Shown here in pieces: positions 9,135-17,364 of a stretch of 64,000 nucleotides of DNA (position 1 is the first letter of the stretch; each line of letters opens with the position of its first letter). Origin of the DNA: Pedobacter kyungheensis. GTDB lineage: Bacteria; Bacteroidota; Bacteroidia; Sphingobacteriales; Sphingobacteriaceae. The stretch spans positions 372,001 through 436,000 of the forward strand of contig NZ_JSYN01000002.1 in NCBI RefSeq assembly GCF_000812965.1, written 5' to 3'. The notes under the pieces are model-generated. The model was not told where the DNA came from, did no database searches, and saw only the letters and a program-made list of their open reading frames with translations. Position numbers and translations under genes: made by a program.

Positions 9135-9312
9135 AAAAGGCGATAAAATCGCCTTTCTCGCTCATCCGCGTTGCAAACGCGCACGATAGTAAGTTATAGT
9201 CCTCGTTTGTAACGAGGATTATTGAGCCCCGCATTTTAAATGCGGTTCGTGGCATTAACAGGCGATACAATCGCCCTTCTCACTCATCCGCGTTGCAAAC
9301 GCGGACGATGTA
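9135..9312. repeat. Cluster of hairpins with a duplicated composite unit
   Basis: At least five short perfect palindromes are packed here, including GGCGATaaaATCGCC, CGCGTTtgcAACGCG-type and ATCCTCG/CGAGGAT types, and CCGCATtttaaATGCGG. A composite unit (GGCGATAMAATCGCC, then TTCTC and CTCATCCGCGTTGCAAACGCG, then ACGAT and an AT tail) occurs twice, about 122 bases apart. This resembles REP/BIME-type elements. The first hairpin may also terminate the NTF2-like gene. Confidence 0.65.
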
Positions 9313-9316
9313 TAAA

Positions 9317-9931
9317 TTATGCTTCCAGTTTAAAATCTTTATAATAAAAATCCTTATCCGCATCAGTTAGCTGGCGGATGACCCTACAGGGATTGCCAGC
9401 TGCAAAAACGTTATCGGGTATATCGCGTGTTACTACACTCCCTGAGCCAATTACCACATTCGATCCAATTTTTACACCTGGATTAACTACTACATTGCCG
9501 CCAATCCACACACTGTTGCCAATGGTTATTTCTTGTGCCCATTCATACTCCTGATCGCGCAGGTGTGCATGTATAGGGTGTCCTGCGGTATAAATGGCAA
9601 CGTTTGGCGCAATAAAAACATTATTGCCAATACTTACTTTGGCACAATCTAAAATAACCAGGTTAAAGTTGGCGTAAAAGTTATCGCCAATTTCAATGTT
9701 ATAGCCGTAATCGCAACGGAAAGGTGGTTCTACATAAAACATCTTTTCTGTTTTACCAAATAACCTTTTTAGCAGTTCTTTGCGTTGTTTGATAAATTTT
9801 GGGGCAAGGTTGTTAAATTCGAAAACAATTTCGCGGGCCTTTAATCTTTCTTTTGCTAATTCTGCATCGCCTGCCTGATAGGCTTTGCCAGCCAGCATTT
9901 TTTGTTTTTCGGTAAGTATGTTGTTTTCCAT
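9317..9931 (-). CDS. Sugar O-acetyltransferase (maltose/galactoside acetyltransferase type)
   Basis: A 204-aa acyltransferase. The N-terminal MAC helical cap (LTEKQKMLAGKAYQAGDAEL) is followed by a left-handed beta helix of hexapeptide repeats (IGDNFYANFNLVILD, IGNNVFIAPNVAI, IGNSVWIGGNVVV). The catalytic His lies in YTAGHPIH. It transfers acetyl from acetyl-CoA to a sugar hydroxyl; the acceptor cannot be deduced. The length is typical. It stands alone between the hairpin cluster and the JmjC-like gene. Confidence 0.92.
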   Translation of the reverse strand: MENNILTEKQKMLAGKAYQAGDAELAKERLKAREIVFEFNNLAPKFIKQRKELLKRLFGKTEKMFYVEPPFRCDYGYNIEIGDNFYANFNLVILDCAKVSIGNNVFIAPNVAIYTAGHPIHAHLRDQEYEWAQEITIGNSVWIGGNVVVNPGVKIGSNVVIGSGSVVTRDIPDNVFAAGNPCRVIRQLTDADKDFYYKDFKLEA

Positions 9932-10022
9932 CGGGTATTTTAAATTGATAATTTTGAACGCAATAATAACAAAAACGGGGCTACCGTAATGGATGCCCCG
10001 CTGTATTTTAATTTTCAGTACT

Positions 10023-10901
10023 TTATGGTCTGCCTTTGGCTAGTGCCCTTTCAGCAATTTTTACAGCCTTTTTCTCTCTCCAATGTGCATACTTTTCTTT
10101 GAAGGTCATTTTAATCAAGCTGTCAATTGCGCCGTGTGTAAATAAACTCCAAACACTGGCTACTTTGCGGCTAATCGATTGATCCCAGGCACGTAAACTT
10201 AACGAGAACGAACCATCTACATACTTCATCCAGTGCCACATACCGGTTGGCATAAATAAAGTATCGCCATGCTCTAAGAAAACTTCATATCCTTCAACAC
10301 CATTTAAAGCAGGAAATTTTTTGAAATCAGGGTTGGCTACATCATAATCTTCTAAAGCGTAAGTTGCATTAGGCAAGCAATATAACCTGTCTTTCCACTT
10401 ATAATCGAATAAAATGATGTGCTTTCTGCCACCAAAATGAGTGTGGAAAATATGCGGTAAGTCGATGTCGTAGTGCAGGAAAGTTACCGAGTTCGAGCCG
10501 CCAAAAAACATAGCAGGCATGCTTTCAATAAAGCCACCCATTAAATCTTTTGGGATTTTAATATCGTTAATTAAGCTAGGCACTTTTTTAAACAAATTGA
10601 AGAAGAAAATCCTCAATTCTGTTGGTTCACGCTTGATTAAATCAAGGTAATCGCCAAATTTCATGTGTGCGGTAGCTGCATTTATCGGTTTCGATGGATC
10701 AGCTTTAGAATTATCGTAAAGCGGAACTTCCAGATCACCACCAATTTCTTTTAAATATTCAGTCGTCCATTTTTCTCTTGCAGGCCAGTCTTTAGTAAGG
10801 CCCCTGATTACTAACGGACGTTTAGTTTTCAGATAATTTTTCTTAAAATCTTCGGGAGTGATGCTCTCTACGATATCAACTGGTTTTAAAATGAAACTCA
10901 T
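10023..10901 (-). CDS. Cupin_8/JmjC-like iron-dependent oxygenase, paralogue 1
   Basis: A 292-aa protein with the double-stranded beta-helix of JmjC-like Fe(II)/2-oxoglutarate oxygenases. The metal triad is H143-x-D145 (FLHYDID) and H223 (TGMWHWMKY), with K160 (GRKH) placed to bind 2-oxoglutarate. It has the length of small bacterial cupin-like hydroxylases. The substrate is unknown. It is close to the gene at 11929-12810 (about two thirds identical by eye, triad at the same residue numbers), and the two flank a DUF3050 gene on the same strand. A TGTGA-N6-TCACG dyad lies about 75 bases upstream of the start. Confidence 0.88.
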   Translation of the reverse strand: MSFILKPVDIVESITPEDFKKNYLKTKRPLVIRGLTKDWPAREKWTTEYLKEIGGDLEVPLYDNSKADPSKPINAATAHMKFGDYLDLIKREPTELRIFFFNLFKKVPSLINDIKIPKDLMGGFIESMPAMFFGGSNSVTFLHYDIDLPHIFHTHFGGRKHIILFDYKWKDRLYCLPNATYALEDYDVANPDFKKFPALNGVEGYEVFLEHGDTLFMPTGMWHWMKYVDGSFSLSLRAWDQSISRKVASVWSLFTHGAIDSLIKMTFKEKYAHWREKKAVKIAERALAKGRP

Positions 10902-10976
10902 GCGCTTAAAATCGGTTATTTGTGCCGAACAACAAATGTGTAAATTTTATTTTATAAAATCGGTGTTCACCATTAA

Positions 10977-10994
10977 ATGTGACTAAAATCACGT
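10977..10994. promoter_or_regulatory. Crp/Fnr-like dyad upstream of JmjC paralogue 1
   Basis: ATGTGACTAAAATCACGT has half-sites TGTGA and TCACG separated by six bases, close to the Crp/Fnr consensus, with one asymmetric position. It lies between the DUF3050 gene and the start of the JmjC-like gene. A single site read by eye may be chance. Confidence 0.3.
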
Positions 10995-11028
10995 AATCTA
11001 AATTAGTAAATAGTTAACAATTTAATAA

Positions 11029-11814
11029 CTATGCAACTATACTTTGTTTTACGATTTCGGTATGGGCAGCATTCCAGAGGTCTATTCTTTTCTGCAAGGC
11101 GTGTTTAGCAGTTTCTTCGGCTGCAGCCCAAAAAGCTTCGTCCTGCTGGCATAGTTTCTCTGTCATGGATAGTGCTAAATGGCTGTGGTGATCGCCATCA
11201 ACCTCAATATGGCGCTCCAGATAGTATTTAAAAACAGAAACCTGATCGGGCTGAGTACTGTTTAAATCGTTAACCATGCTAAAGAACATGTTCGGAATCA
11301 GGTCTTCGCGACCAAAGGTAAAACTTGCCGCCTGCAAATGTGTTTTGCCACTGTTAATGGTTTCGAATGTTGCGTTTACAAAATCTTTTGCTGCAGCTGG
11401 TACTTCAGCAATTTCGAAAGCTTCATCAAAACTTTTGCCGTTTTGTAATGCATTTATAAACGTGTTTATCGGGGCAGTATTGGCACCACATTGTTCCATG
11501 GCATCTAAATAAAGCTCAAAATGGCTTTTAATGTTGCCCTTAGCATCTACATCCGATTCTTCGCCCGCCACAATTTCATTTATCAGTTGCCGGGTAACCG
11601 GATCGCCTACCGGAAACCAGGGCAGGGTGGTGCAGGTTAAGTTAATTTGCAAAGACTTAAGCAGCGACATGAAATCCCAAACGGCAAAAATATGGTGCTC
11701 CATAAAAATGCGCAGGTCGTTGATTTCGCTAATGGCAGTGTATACCGGGTGGTTAATAATTTCTTGCCTTAAAGGCTCAATTTTTTCCTGAATTTTAATA
11801 ATGTTCGGATGCAT
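11029..11814 (-). CDS. DUF3050 family protein (heme-oxygenase-like helical fold)
   Basis: A 261-aa, mostly helical protein starting HPNIIKIQEKIEPLRQEI and matching the DUF3050 pattern: FMEHHIFAVWDFMSLLK, GEESD and RHIEVDGDHHSHLALSM. Clustered His/Glu/Asp residues (about E39-H41, E85-E86, H202, H209-H212) suggest the diiron site of heme-oxygenase-like oxidases; that is inference from fold family, not proven activity. It sits between two JmjC-like paralogues on the same strand, suggesting a shared pathway that uses two kinds of non-heme iron enzyme. Confidence 0.82.
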   Translation of the reverse strand: MHPNIIKIQEKIEPLRQEIINHPVYTAISEINDLRIFMEHHIFAVWDFMSLLKSLQINLTCTTLPWFPVGDPVTRQLINEIVAGEESDVDAKGNIKSHFELYLDAMEQCGANTAPINTFINALQNGKSFDEAFEIAEVPAAAKDFVNATFETINSGKTHLQAASFTFGREDLIPNMFFSMVNDLNSTQPDQVSVFKYYLERHIEVDGDHHSHLALSMTEKLCQQDEAFWAAAEETAKHALQKRIDLWNAAHTEIVKQSIVA

Positions 11815-11928
11815 GTATGATTGGTGGTGTGGGATGAATGAGTTTTAAATGATTTAAGATCGGATAATTGGATTATGGGAGGTTAAAACTGTAATCAATC
11901 ATTCAAAACTTTAACATTCTATCCTCAG

Positions 11929-12810
11929 TTATTTGGGTAAATTCTTTTCAAGGGCCTTAATGGCTTTTTTAATGGCAAGTGCTTCTTTCCACTTCATGTA
12001 TTTTTCGCGGTAGTTGGCTTTCATAAAGTCGTCAAATTTACGTTGCAGGGTTAAGTTATACAAACTTTTCGCTTTTACCAGCCAGCTTTTATCCCAGGCC
12101 CTCAGGCTAATGGAGAAAGAGCCATCCAGATATTTCATCCAGTGCCAGTAACCGGTTGGCATAAATAAGGTATCGCCATGTTCGAGAAATGCTTCTACCC
12201 CTTGCACACCTTGTAAAGCCGGAAACTGTTCGAAATCAGGGTTTTCTACATCGTAATCTTCCAGGGCGTATGTGGCGTAGGGAATCTGGTACAGGCGCTC
12301 TTTCCATTTGTAATCGAACAGGATAACATGTTTGCGACCGTTAAAATGCGTATGAAAAATATGTGCCAGGTCGATGTCGTAATGTAAAAAGGTTACGGAG
12401 CCCTTTCCGCCAAAAAACATATTGGGGTAGCTGTCTAAAAAACCACCCATTAAATCTTTGGGGGCAATGTAATCTTCGAGCAATTTAGGGGCAAACTTAA
12501 TCGGGTCGAATAAAAAGATACGTAAATCGGTTGGCGTTTCCTTAATCAGGTCTATGTAATCGCCAAATTTCATTTCGGCAGCCGAGGCATTTATAGGTTT
12601 CGATGGGTCTGCTTTGGAACTATCGTAAAGTGGAACTGTTTTATCGCCAACAACGTTTTTCATATAATCCATTGTCCACTTCTCGTAAGCTGGCCATTTC
12701 CGGGCCATATTTTTTATTACCAATGGCTTTCTGGGCTTTAGGTAATGTTGCTCGAAATCTGATTTAGAAATGTCTTCAACTACATCTATCGGAGATAAAT
12801 TGAATTTCAT
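11929..12810 (-). CDS. Cupin_8/JmjC-like iron-dependent oxygenase, paralogue 2
   Basis: A 293-aa paralogue of the gene at 10023-10901. Long shared blocks include DSSKADPSKPINA, PKDLMGGF, SVTFLHYDIDLAHIFHTHF and ATYALEDYDV, with metal ligands H143, D145 and H223. The two copies diverge most in the last ~50 residues. It probably arose by duplication, with the DUF3050 gene left between them. A 14-base perfect palindrome lies about 105 bases upstream of its start. Confidence 0.88.
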   Translation of the reverse strand: MKFNLSPIDVVEDISKSDFEQHYLKPRKPLVIKNMARKWPAYEKWTMDYMKNVVGDKTVPLYDSSKADPSKPINASAAEMKFGDYIDLIKETPTDLRIFLFDPIKFAPKLLEDYIAPKDLMGGFLDSYPNMFFGGKGSVTFLHYDIDLAHIFHTHFNGRKHVILFDYKWKERLYQIPYATYALEDYDVENPDFEQFPALQGVQGVEAFLEHGDTLFMPTGYWHWMKYLDGSFSISLRAWDKSWLVKAKSLYNLTLQRKFDDFMKANYREKYMKWKEALAIKKAIKALEKNLPK

Positions 12811-12914
12811 GTTAAATAAGGATTAATGAAGCAAAATTAAATAGTTAAAAAACAGTAAGCATTACAAAACCCAAAACATGAAAAAGAACTGACAATTAAT
12901 CGAAAAAAGTCAGA

Positions 12915-12928
12915 AAGTACGCGTACTT
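12915..12928. promoter_or_regulatory. 14-base perfect palindrome upstream of JmjC paralogue 2
   Basis: AAGTACGCGTACTT is a perfect palindrome in the intergenic region upstream of the JmjC paralogue start. It could be an operator; no regulator is identified. Confidence 0.3.
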
Positions 12929-12932
12929 AAAT

Positions 12933-12966
12933 AAAAAAAACGCTCTTACAATTACGCAAGAACGTT
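12933..12966 (-). terminator. Terminator of the short-chain dehydrogenase gene
   Basis: On the minus strand AACGTTCTT (12958-12966) pairs with AAGAGCGTT (12939-12947) with one wobble, followed by eight T. It lies downstream of the dehydrogenase gene. Confidence 0.7.
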
Positions 12967-13101
12967 AATTTAGTAATCACACGGAACAGTGTAAATTTTT
13001 TTAACAAGGATATCTTTCGTGTTAATGCCTGTATATACGATAAAGAAACTGTTGTGGTTTTCAATAAAAGGCTAAAAGTTACCTATGGGTTAAATATTTT
13101 T

Positions 13102-13884
13102 TTAAATCACTTTTGCTGTTTTTATTTTTTTAGCGAAAACGCGGGGGAAGAAACGTTTTAACCATATCGCTTTTGTTTCTTTACCGCCAATGTAAGCTTC
13201 TTCTTTTTTACTGTTTACCGCCTGCACAATTTGTTTGGCACATGCTTCGGCAGTCATGGCTTTTTCATGTGCATCGCCCATAATATTCAGCGTACTCCCA
13301 TCGCCCGTTAACGCATTGTAGGTTACATTGGTTTTGATAAAGCCCGGGCAAATAATGGTAATATCAATATTTTGTTCATACACTTCCGAACGTAGCGAAT
13401 CGAAATAGCCATGTAAAGCGTGTTTTGAAGCCGAATAGGCTGAACGCAGTTTGGTGCCAAATTTTCCTACCAGACTGCTAATCACCACAATTTGGCCGCC
13501 GCCATTGGCAATCATTGAAGGTAAAACGGCTTTGCTGAGCTGCACTGTACCCCAAAAATTGGTATTCATGATTTGCTGCTCGGTTTGTAAGGTAGTTTCC
13601 AGTGCCAGTCCGCGTTGGCTTACCCCTCCGCTATTGATGAGCAGGTCGATTTTCCCGAAAATGCGGATGGCATCTGTGGCTTTACTTTCCAGTGTTTGGG
13701 TTTCGCTTAAATCGAAAGGCAACACGTGCACATTAAACGAATTTTGGCAGTTTCCTTTTACACGGAACAATTCATCGCGGTTTCTTCCCGAAATAATCAG
13801 TTTGTTACCCGCTTTAAAATATTCGTAAACCAGGGCCTCGCCAATACCGGATGATGCGCCTGTAATCCATACAATTTTTGACAT
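13102..13884 (-). CDS. Short-chain dehydrogenase/reductase (SDR)
   Basis: A 260-aa Rossmann-fold NAD(P)-dependent oxidoreductase. The cofactor motif GASSGIGEA is at residues 9-17, the NSGG variant of the NNAG motif at 84-87, the catalytic Ser near 137, and Y150-x3-K154 in AYSASKHA. Classical SDR length. It resembles the DltE/YqjQ-type branch; the substrate is not evident. A terminator follows on the same strand. It lies about 45 bases downstream of hemW and may be co-transcribed with it. Confidence 0.92.
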   Translation of the reverse strand: MSKIVWITGASSGIGEALVYEYFKAGNKLIISGRNRDELFRVKGNCQNSFNVHVLPFDLSETQTLESKATDAIRIFGKIDLLINSGGVSQRGLALETTLQTEQQIMNTNFWGTVQLSKAVLPSMIANGGGQIVVISSLVGKFGTKLRSAYSASKHALHGYFDSLRSEVYEQNIDITIICPGFIKTNVTYNALTGDGSTLNIMGDAHEKAMTAEACAKQIVQAVNSKKEEAYIGGKETKAIWLKRFFPRVFAKKIKTAKVI

Positions 13885-13929
13885 TTTTTTAAATTATTGA
13901 TTGAAAGAATGGTTTCCGGCCACGCTTAC

Positions 13930-15060
13930 TTAATTTTCTACTATAAATAATTCCGAAGCAATGTGGTCGGCAAAGAGCTTTCCTGTTTCAGTTAACCGGA
14001 TTTTAGTTCCTTCGTGTTCCAGCCAATCTTTACCCTCGAAATTTTTAAGGTTGTATTGGGTTTCTTCTAAAAAATCTTTTCCAAAATCAGCATTTATTTT
14101 TTCAAGATCTGTTCCCCACATAGTTCGTAACGAGATCATCATATATTCGTTAAACCTATCGTTCAGGCTAAGTTCTTCTATAATTTCGGGCAGTTTGTTA
14201 GCTGCCAGTGTTTCTATAAACAAGGCATTGTTTGCCGGGTTCATGTAGCGGTTTAAGCCGTCAAAACCATGAGCCGATGGGCCAATGCCAATGTAATCGA
14301 CACCTCTCCAGTAATTGGTATTGTGCACCGCATAATGGACGGGTTTGGCAAAGTTTGAAATTTCGTAATGCTCAAATCCGGCTTTAACCAGCTTATCCAT
14401 CAAAATTACAAATTGGGCAGCACTTTGGTTATCGCTTACCGGTGTTTGTTTTTTAGCTTTAATGGCGTGCGCCAGTGCGGTTCGGGGTTCAACAGTTAAG
14501 GCGTAGGCCGAAATATGTGGAACCTCCAGCGAAATTGCTTTTTGGATGTTGCTCATCCACTTCTGATCGGTTAAGAGCGGGTAACCGTAAATCAAATCGA
14601 GTGTAAGGTTTTCAAATCCTGCATCCTGACTCCTCCTGATGCAATCTTCGGCTTCCATGGCTTTGTGCGCACGGTTCATCCAGATCAGGTCTTCATCGAA
14701 AAAAGACTGTATGCCCACGCTAAAGCGGTTAACCGGTAATTGTTTCAATTCTTTTAACTTCTGTGCGGTTAAATCATCGGGATTGGTTTCGATAGTAATT
14801 TCTGCATCAGCATCGACCGAAAAAGTATGGTTAATGGTGTCGAAAATCTTTTGGAGGGCTGCTTGCGGTAGGATGGAAGGGGTACCTCCACCAAGATAAA
14901 TACTCCCAACCTGTCCGGAGATGCGATCTTTCTTCATTTTAATTTCCTTGCAAATGGCCTCAACCATTTCACCGGCATATTTTAGCGATGTACTGAAATG
15001 AAAATCGCAGTAGTGACAGGCCTTTTTACAGAAAGGAATATGGATATAGATACCAGACAT
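13930..15060 (-). CDS. hemW: Radical SAM heme chaperone HemW
   Basis: A 376-aa radical SAM protein. Near the N-terminus the 4Fe-4S/SAM motif C11-x3-C15-x2-C18-D-F (CKKACHYCDF) is followed by the GGGTPS motif and the SVGIQSF motif. The C-terminal HemN-type domain (TEYMMISLRT-like, here NEYMMISLRTMWG) is present. HemW binds and delivers heme and differs from true coproporphyrinogen dehydrogenase HemN in its shorter N-terminus and this Cys spacing. The length agrees with the HemW family. Confidence 0.93.
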   Translation of the reverse strand: MSGIYIHIPFCKKACHYCDFHFSTSLKYAGEMVEAICKEIKMKKDRISGQVGSIYLGGGTPSILPQAALQKIFDTINHTFSVDADAEITIETNPDDLTAQKLKELKQLPVNRFSVGIQSFFDEDLIWMNRAHKAMEAEDCIRRSQDAGFENLTLDLIYGYPLLTDQKWMSNIQKAISLEVPHISAYALTVEPRTALAHAIKAKKQTPVSDNQSAAQFVILMDKLVKAGFEHYEISNFAKPVHYAVHNTNYWRGVDYIGIGPSAHGFDGLNRYMNPANNALFIETLAANKLPEIIEELSLNDRFNEYMMISLRTMWGTDLEKINADFGKDFLEETQYNLKNFEGKDWLEHEGTKIRLTETGKLFADHIASELFIVEN

Positions 15061-15157
15061 TGCTGCAAAGATAATGAAGTTAGTTTTGCTTTAGTGTCAT
15101 AATAACTTTGATAGCGAAATATCGATGTTTGCCCATTTAGGTTGTAAATCATTTAGT

Positions 15158-15240
15158 CAAGTTATTGCTTTACTTTTTGTTGTTTTTATCAAGTTATAGC
15201 TTTATATTTGTGTTGTTTTAGACAAGTTATTACTTTACTT
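15158..15240 (+). promoter_or_regulatory. Promoter with three iterated operator-like repeats before the mobile mystery genes
   Basis: The core CAAGTTATtGCTTTAC occurs at 15158-15173, 15190-15205 (CAAGTTATAGCTTTAT) and 15223-15238 (CAAGTTATTACTTTAC), with 32- and 33-base periods, the last abutting the ATG. A Bacteroidota promoter is interleaved: TTG at 15180-15182 and a perfect TAnnTTTG (TATATTTG) at 15203-15210, 20 bases apart. The repeats bracket both promoter elements, as expected for autorepression by the HTH product (inference). Confidence 0.75.
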
Positions 15241-15699
15241 ATGGAGAAAAAATCATTAATGCTTCAGCAGCTGAATGCTAAACTTTTGAAGTTTTCAGTA
15301 TTGAGTAAGATAGTAATTCCATCAAATGGGTGGATTAAAGCTATTCGAAATACGTTAGGTATGTCAATGGAACAATTAGCAAATAGGTTATCTATAAGCA
15401 AACAAGCGGTATCGGATATTGAAAGAAGGGAGAAAGAGGGTTCAATTACACTTAAATCCTTACGGGAGTTAGGTCGCGTTTTAGATATGGAACTTGTATA
15501 TGGTTTTGTTCCAAAAGATGGATCATTGGAGGCCATGGTGGAGAAAAAAGCCAATGAACTGGCTAAAAAAATTGTCCTTCGCACATCAAACACCATGGAA
15601 TTAGAAGATCAGGTGAATTCTAAAGAAAGAATAGAGAAAGCGATACAGGAAAGAACACAGGAGATTAAAAATGAAATGCCTAAAATTTTATGGGATTAG
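15241..15699 (+). CDS. Mobile mystery protein A (HTH regulator)
   Basis: A 152-aa protein with an XRE-like helix-turn-helix (about residues 35-65: SMEQLANRLSISKQAVSDIE) followed by LGRVLDMELVYGFVP. This matches the mobile mystery protein A family, always found next to mobile mystery protein B. A helical Lys/Glu-rich tail follows. ATG 15241 is chosen because the promoter lies just before it. It overlaps the Fic gene by 10 bases, typical of a two-gene cassette. It probably represses its own promoter through the upstream repeats. The pair is AT-rich and likely acquired. Confidence 0.88.
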   Translation: MEKKSLMLQQLNAKLLKFSVLSKIVIPSNGWIKAIRNTLGMSMEQLANRLSISKQAVSDIERREKEGSITLKSLRELGRVLDMELVYGFVPKDGSLEAMVEKKANELAKKIVLRTSNTMELEDQVNSKERIEKAIQERTQEIKNEMPKILWD

Positions 15700-16286
15700 A
15701 TTTAATTTATATAGATGGGCAAACTCCTTTGGATGAAGAAGAAAAAGAAGGTTTGCTTATCTCTACTGTGACGATAAGAGAAGAGCTTGATGAATTTGAG
15801 CAGCAAAATATCGAAGAGGCGATAAAATGGACACTTACTACACGGTTTAAATTAGATAAATTGTTTACACAAACATTTATAAAATTAGTGCATAAACAAA
15901 TGTATAAAAGTGTGTGGTCATGGGCTGGTGATTTTCGGAAAACCAATAAAAATATCGGAGTAGACCGATGGCAAATTGCTCTTGAGTTAAAGAAATTACT
16001 GGAAGACGCTGTGTTTTGGACTAAAAATAATACTTTTTCTCCAGATGAAATAGCGATTCGTTTCAAACATAGACTGGTAAGTATTCATTGTTTTTCAAAT
16101 GGAAACGGAAGACATAGCCGTTTAATGGCTGATATTATTATTGAAAGGATTTTTGGTGTGCCCGTATTTACCTGGGGTGCTGCAAATCTTTCAAAGAAAA
16201 GTAACAGCAGGGTCACTTATCTTCGTGCACTTAAATTGGCAGATCAGGGCGATTACTCTGCACTCCTTTTATTTGCAAGGTCATAA
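15690..16286 (+). CDS. Mobile mystery protein B (Fic/DOC domain)
   Basis: A 198-aa Fic-fold protein. The active-site loop is H133-C-F-S-N137-G-N-G-R141-H-S-R144, matching HxFx(D/E)GNGRxxR except that Asn replaces the acidic Mg-binding residue. Fic enzymes transfer AMP or other phosphate-containing groups to proteins. I cannot assign an inhibitory (S/T)xxxE(G/N) helix with confidence. The partner gene overlaps upstream. The pair behaves as a small mobile cassette with a toxin-antitoxin-like layout, though toxicity is not established. Confidence 0.9.
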   Translation: MGLDLIYIDGQTPLDEEEKEGLLISTVTIREELDEFEQQNIEEAIKWTLTTRFKLDKLFTQTFIKLVHKQMYKSVWSWAGDFRKTNKNIGVDRWQIALELKKLLEDAVFWTKNNTFSPDEIAIRFKHRLVSIHCFSNGNGRHSRLMADIIIERIFGVPVFTWGAANLSKKSNSRVTYLRALKLADQGDYSALLLFARS

Positions 16287-16340
16287 TAAATTTATTAAAA
16301 CGCTCAATCCATTTTTTTAGGTAAACCATGATTATTCAAT

Positions 16341-16348
16341 TACTTTTG
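16341..16348 (+). promoter_or_regulatory. -7 element before the DUF4271 gene
   Basis: TACTTTTG is an exact TAnnTTTG match 25 bases before ATG 16373. No clear -33 TTG is seen. Confidence 0.5.
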
Positions 16349-16372
16349 CAACCTTAAGATTTGATTTACAGC

Positions 16373-17350
16373 ATGCCGAAGTTTATTTTCATTTTGTTTG
16401 CGTTTTTATGTGCTGCAAATTTTGTAGCAGGGCAGCAAATTCCTGTACAAACAGATAGCACTGTTGTAAATCAGATTCAGTACAGGAGATACCGGCCCGA
16501 TTCGGCTACATTGGCCAGGCAGCGTTTTGTAACCGATTCTGTTATGCGCCATACCTGGGTTTTGGCTGATAGCCAGATCAATAAAAATGCCCTGACTGAT
16601 ACCATCGAAAAAGAATATCTTTTTCCGAAGCTGGATTTACTGGCCTGGCAAAAAAAATACCAGCAGTTTAAGAAAAAGGAAAATCCGTATCAGTTAGGCA
16701 CCAAAATACCGAAGGGTAATGTAGGTTTGCTGGGTTTTATTTTCGGCATGCTCATTATTTTTGCAGTATTAAAAAACGCATTTTCCAAGCAGCTGTCGGC
16801 TATTGTGCAATCGTTTTTTAGCAACCGGATTTTAAATAACATCAATAAGGAAGATAACCTGTTTAGTTCCTGGCCGTTTTTGCTGCTTTTTGTGCAATTT
16901 GGCTTCGTATTCGGGATGTTCTTTTTTCTGGTAGCCCAGTGGAATGATATGTACCAGGCCAAAGATGGTTTTAAATTTTTCTTTAGCATATCCATTACCA
17001 TTATTGTTTTTTATGCACTCAAATTGGTGATTCTGCGTTTTCTGGGCTATCTGTTTAATGTACAGAAACCTGTGGGCGAATACATCTCTATATTATACCT
17101 CAGTTATTTCAATGCGTCGCTGCTTTTTATCCCGCTTGTTATTGCATTTGCGCTTACTCCGCTTAAATACGGCGAAGTATATATTGTGTTGGCATTCTTG
17201 TTGTTAGGCATCATTTTTGCATTTCAGTTATTAAGGGCGGGTATAACGATACTTTCTAATAATAAGTTTTCTAGAATGCATTTAATTTTGTACTTTTGCG
17301 CCCTCGAAATATGTCCTATCCTAATACTAATTAAAACGATAGGGCTGTAG
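16373..17350 (+). CDS. DUF4271 family membrane protein
   Basis: A 325-aa protein with a signal peptide (MPKFIFILFAFLCAANFVAG). A ~95-residue periplasmic segment follows, then about seven hydrophobic helices (from LLGFIFGMLIIFAVL to the C-terminus), the DUF4271 pattern of Bacteroidota. The start is moved from TTG 16361 to ATG 16373. In this phylum the gene usually sits beside hemD and the gldK locus, as here, and its 3' end carries a promoter element for hemD. Function unknown. Confidence 0.85.
   Translation: MPKFIFILFAFLCAANFVAGQQIPVQTDSTVVNQIQYRRYRPDSATLARQRFVTDSVMRHTWVLADSQINKNALTDTIEKEYLFPKLDLLAWQKKYQQFKKKENPYQLGTKIPKGNVGLLGFIFGMLIIFAVLKNAFSKQLSAIVQSFFSNRILNNINKEDNLFSSWPFLLLFVQFGFVFGMFFFLVAQWNDMYQAKDGFKFFFSISITIIVFYALKLVILRFLGYLFNVQKPVGEYISILYLSYFNASLLFIPLVIAFALTPLKYGEVYIVLAFLLLGIIFAFQLLRAGITILSNNKFSRMHLILYFCALEICPILILIKTIGL
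17291..17298 (+). promoter_or_regulatory. -7 element before hemD, inside the DUF4271 gene
   Basis: TACTTTTG matches TAnnTTTG and lies 67 bases before the hemD ATG within the 3' end of the preceding gene. This suggests separate transcription of hemD. Confidence 0.4.
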
Positions 17351-17364
17351 CAGGAAAAAGGAAA

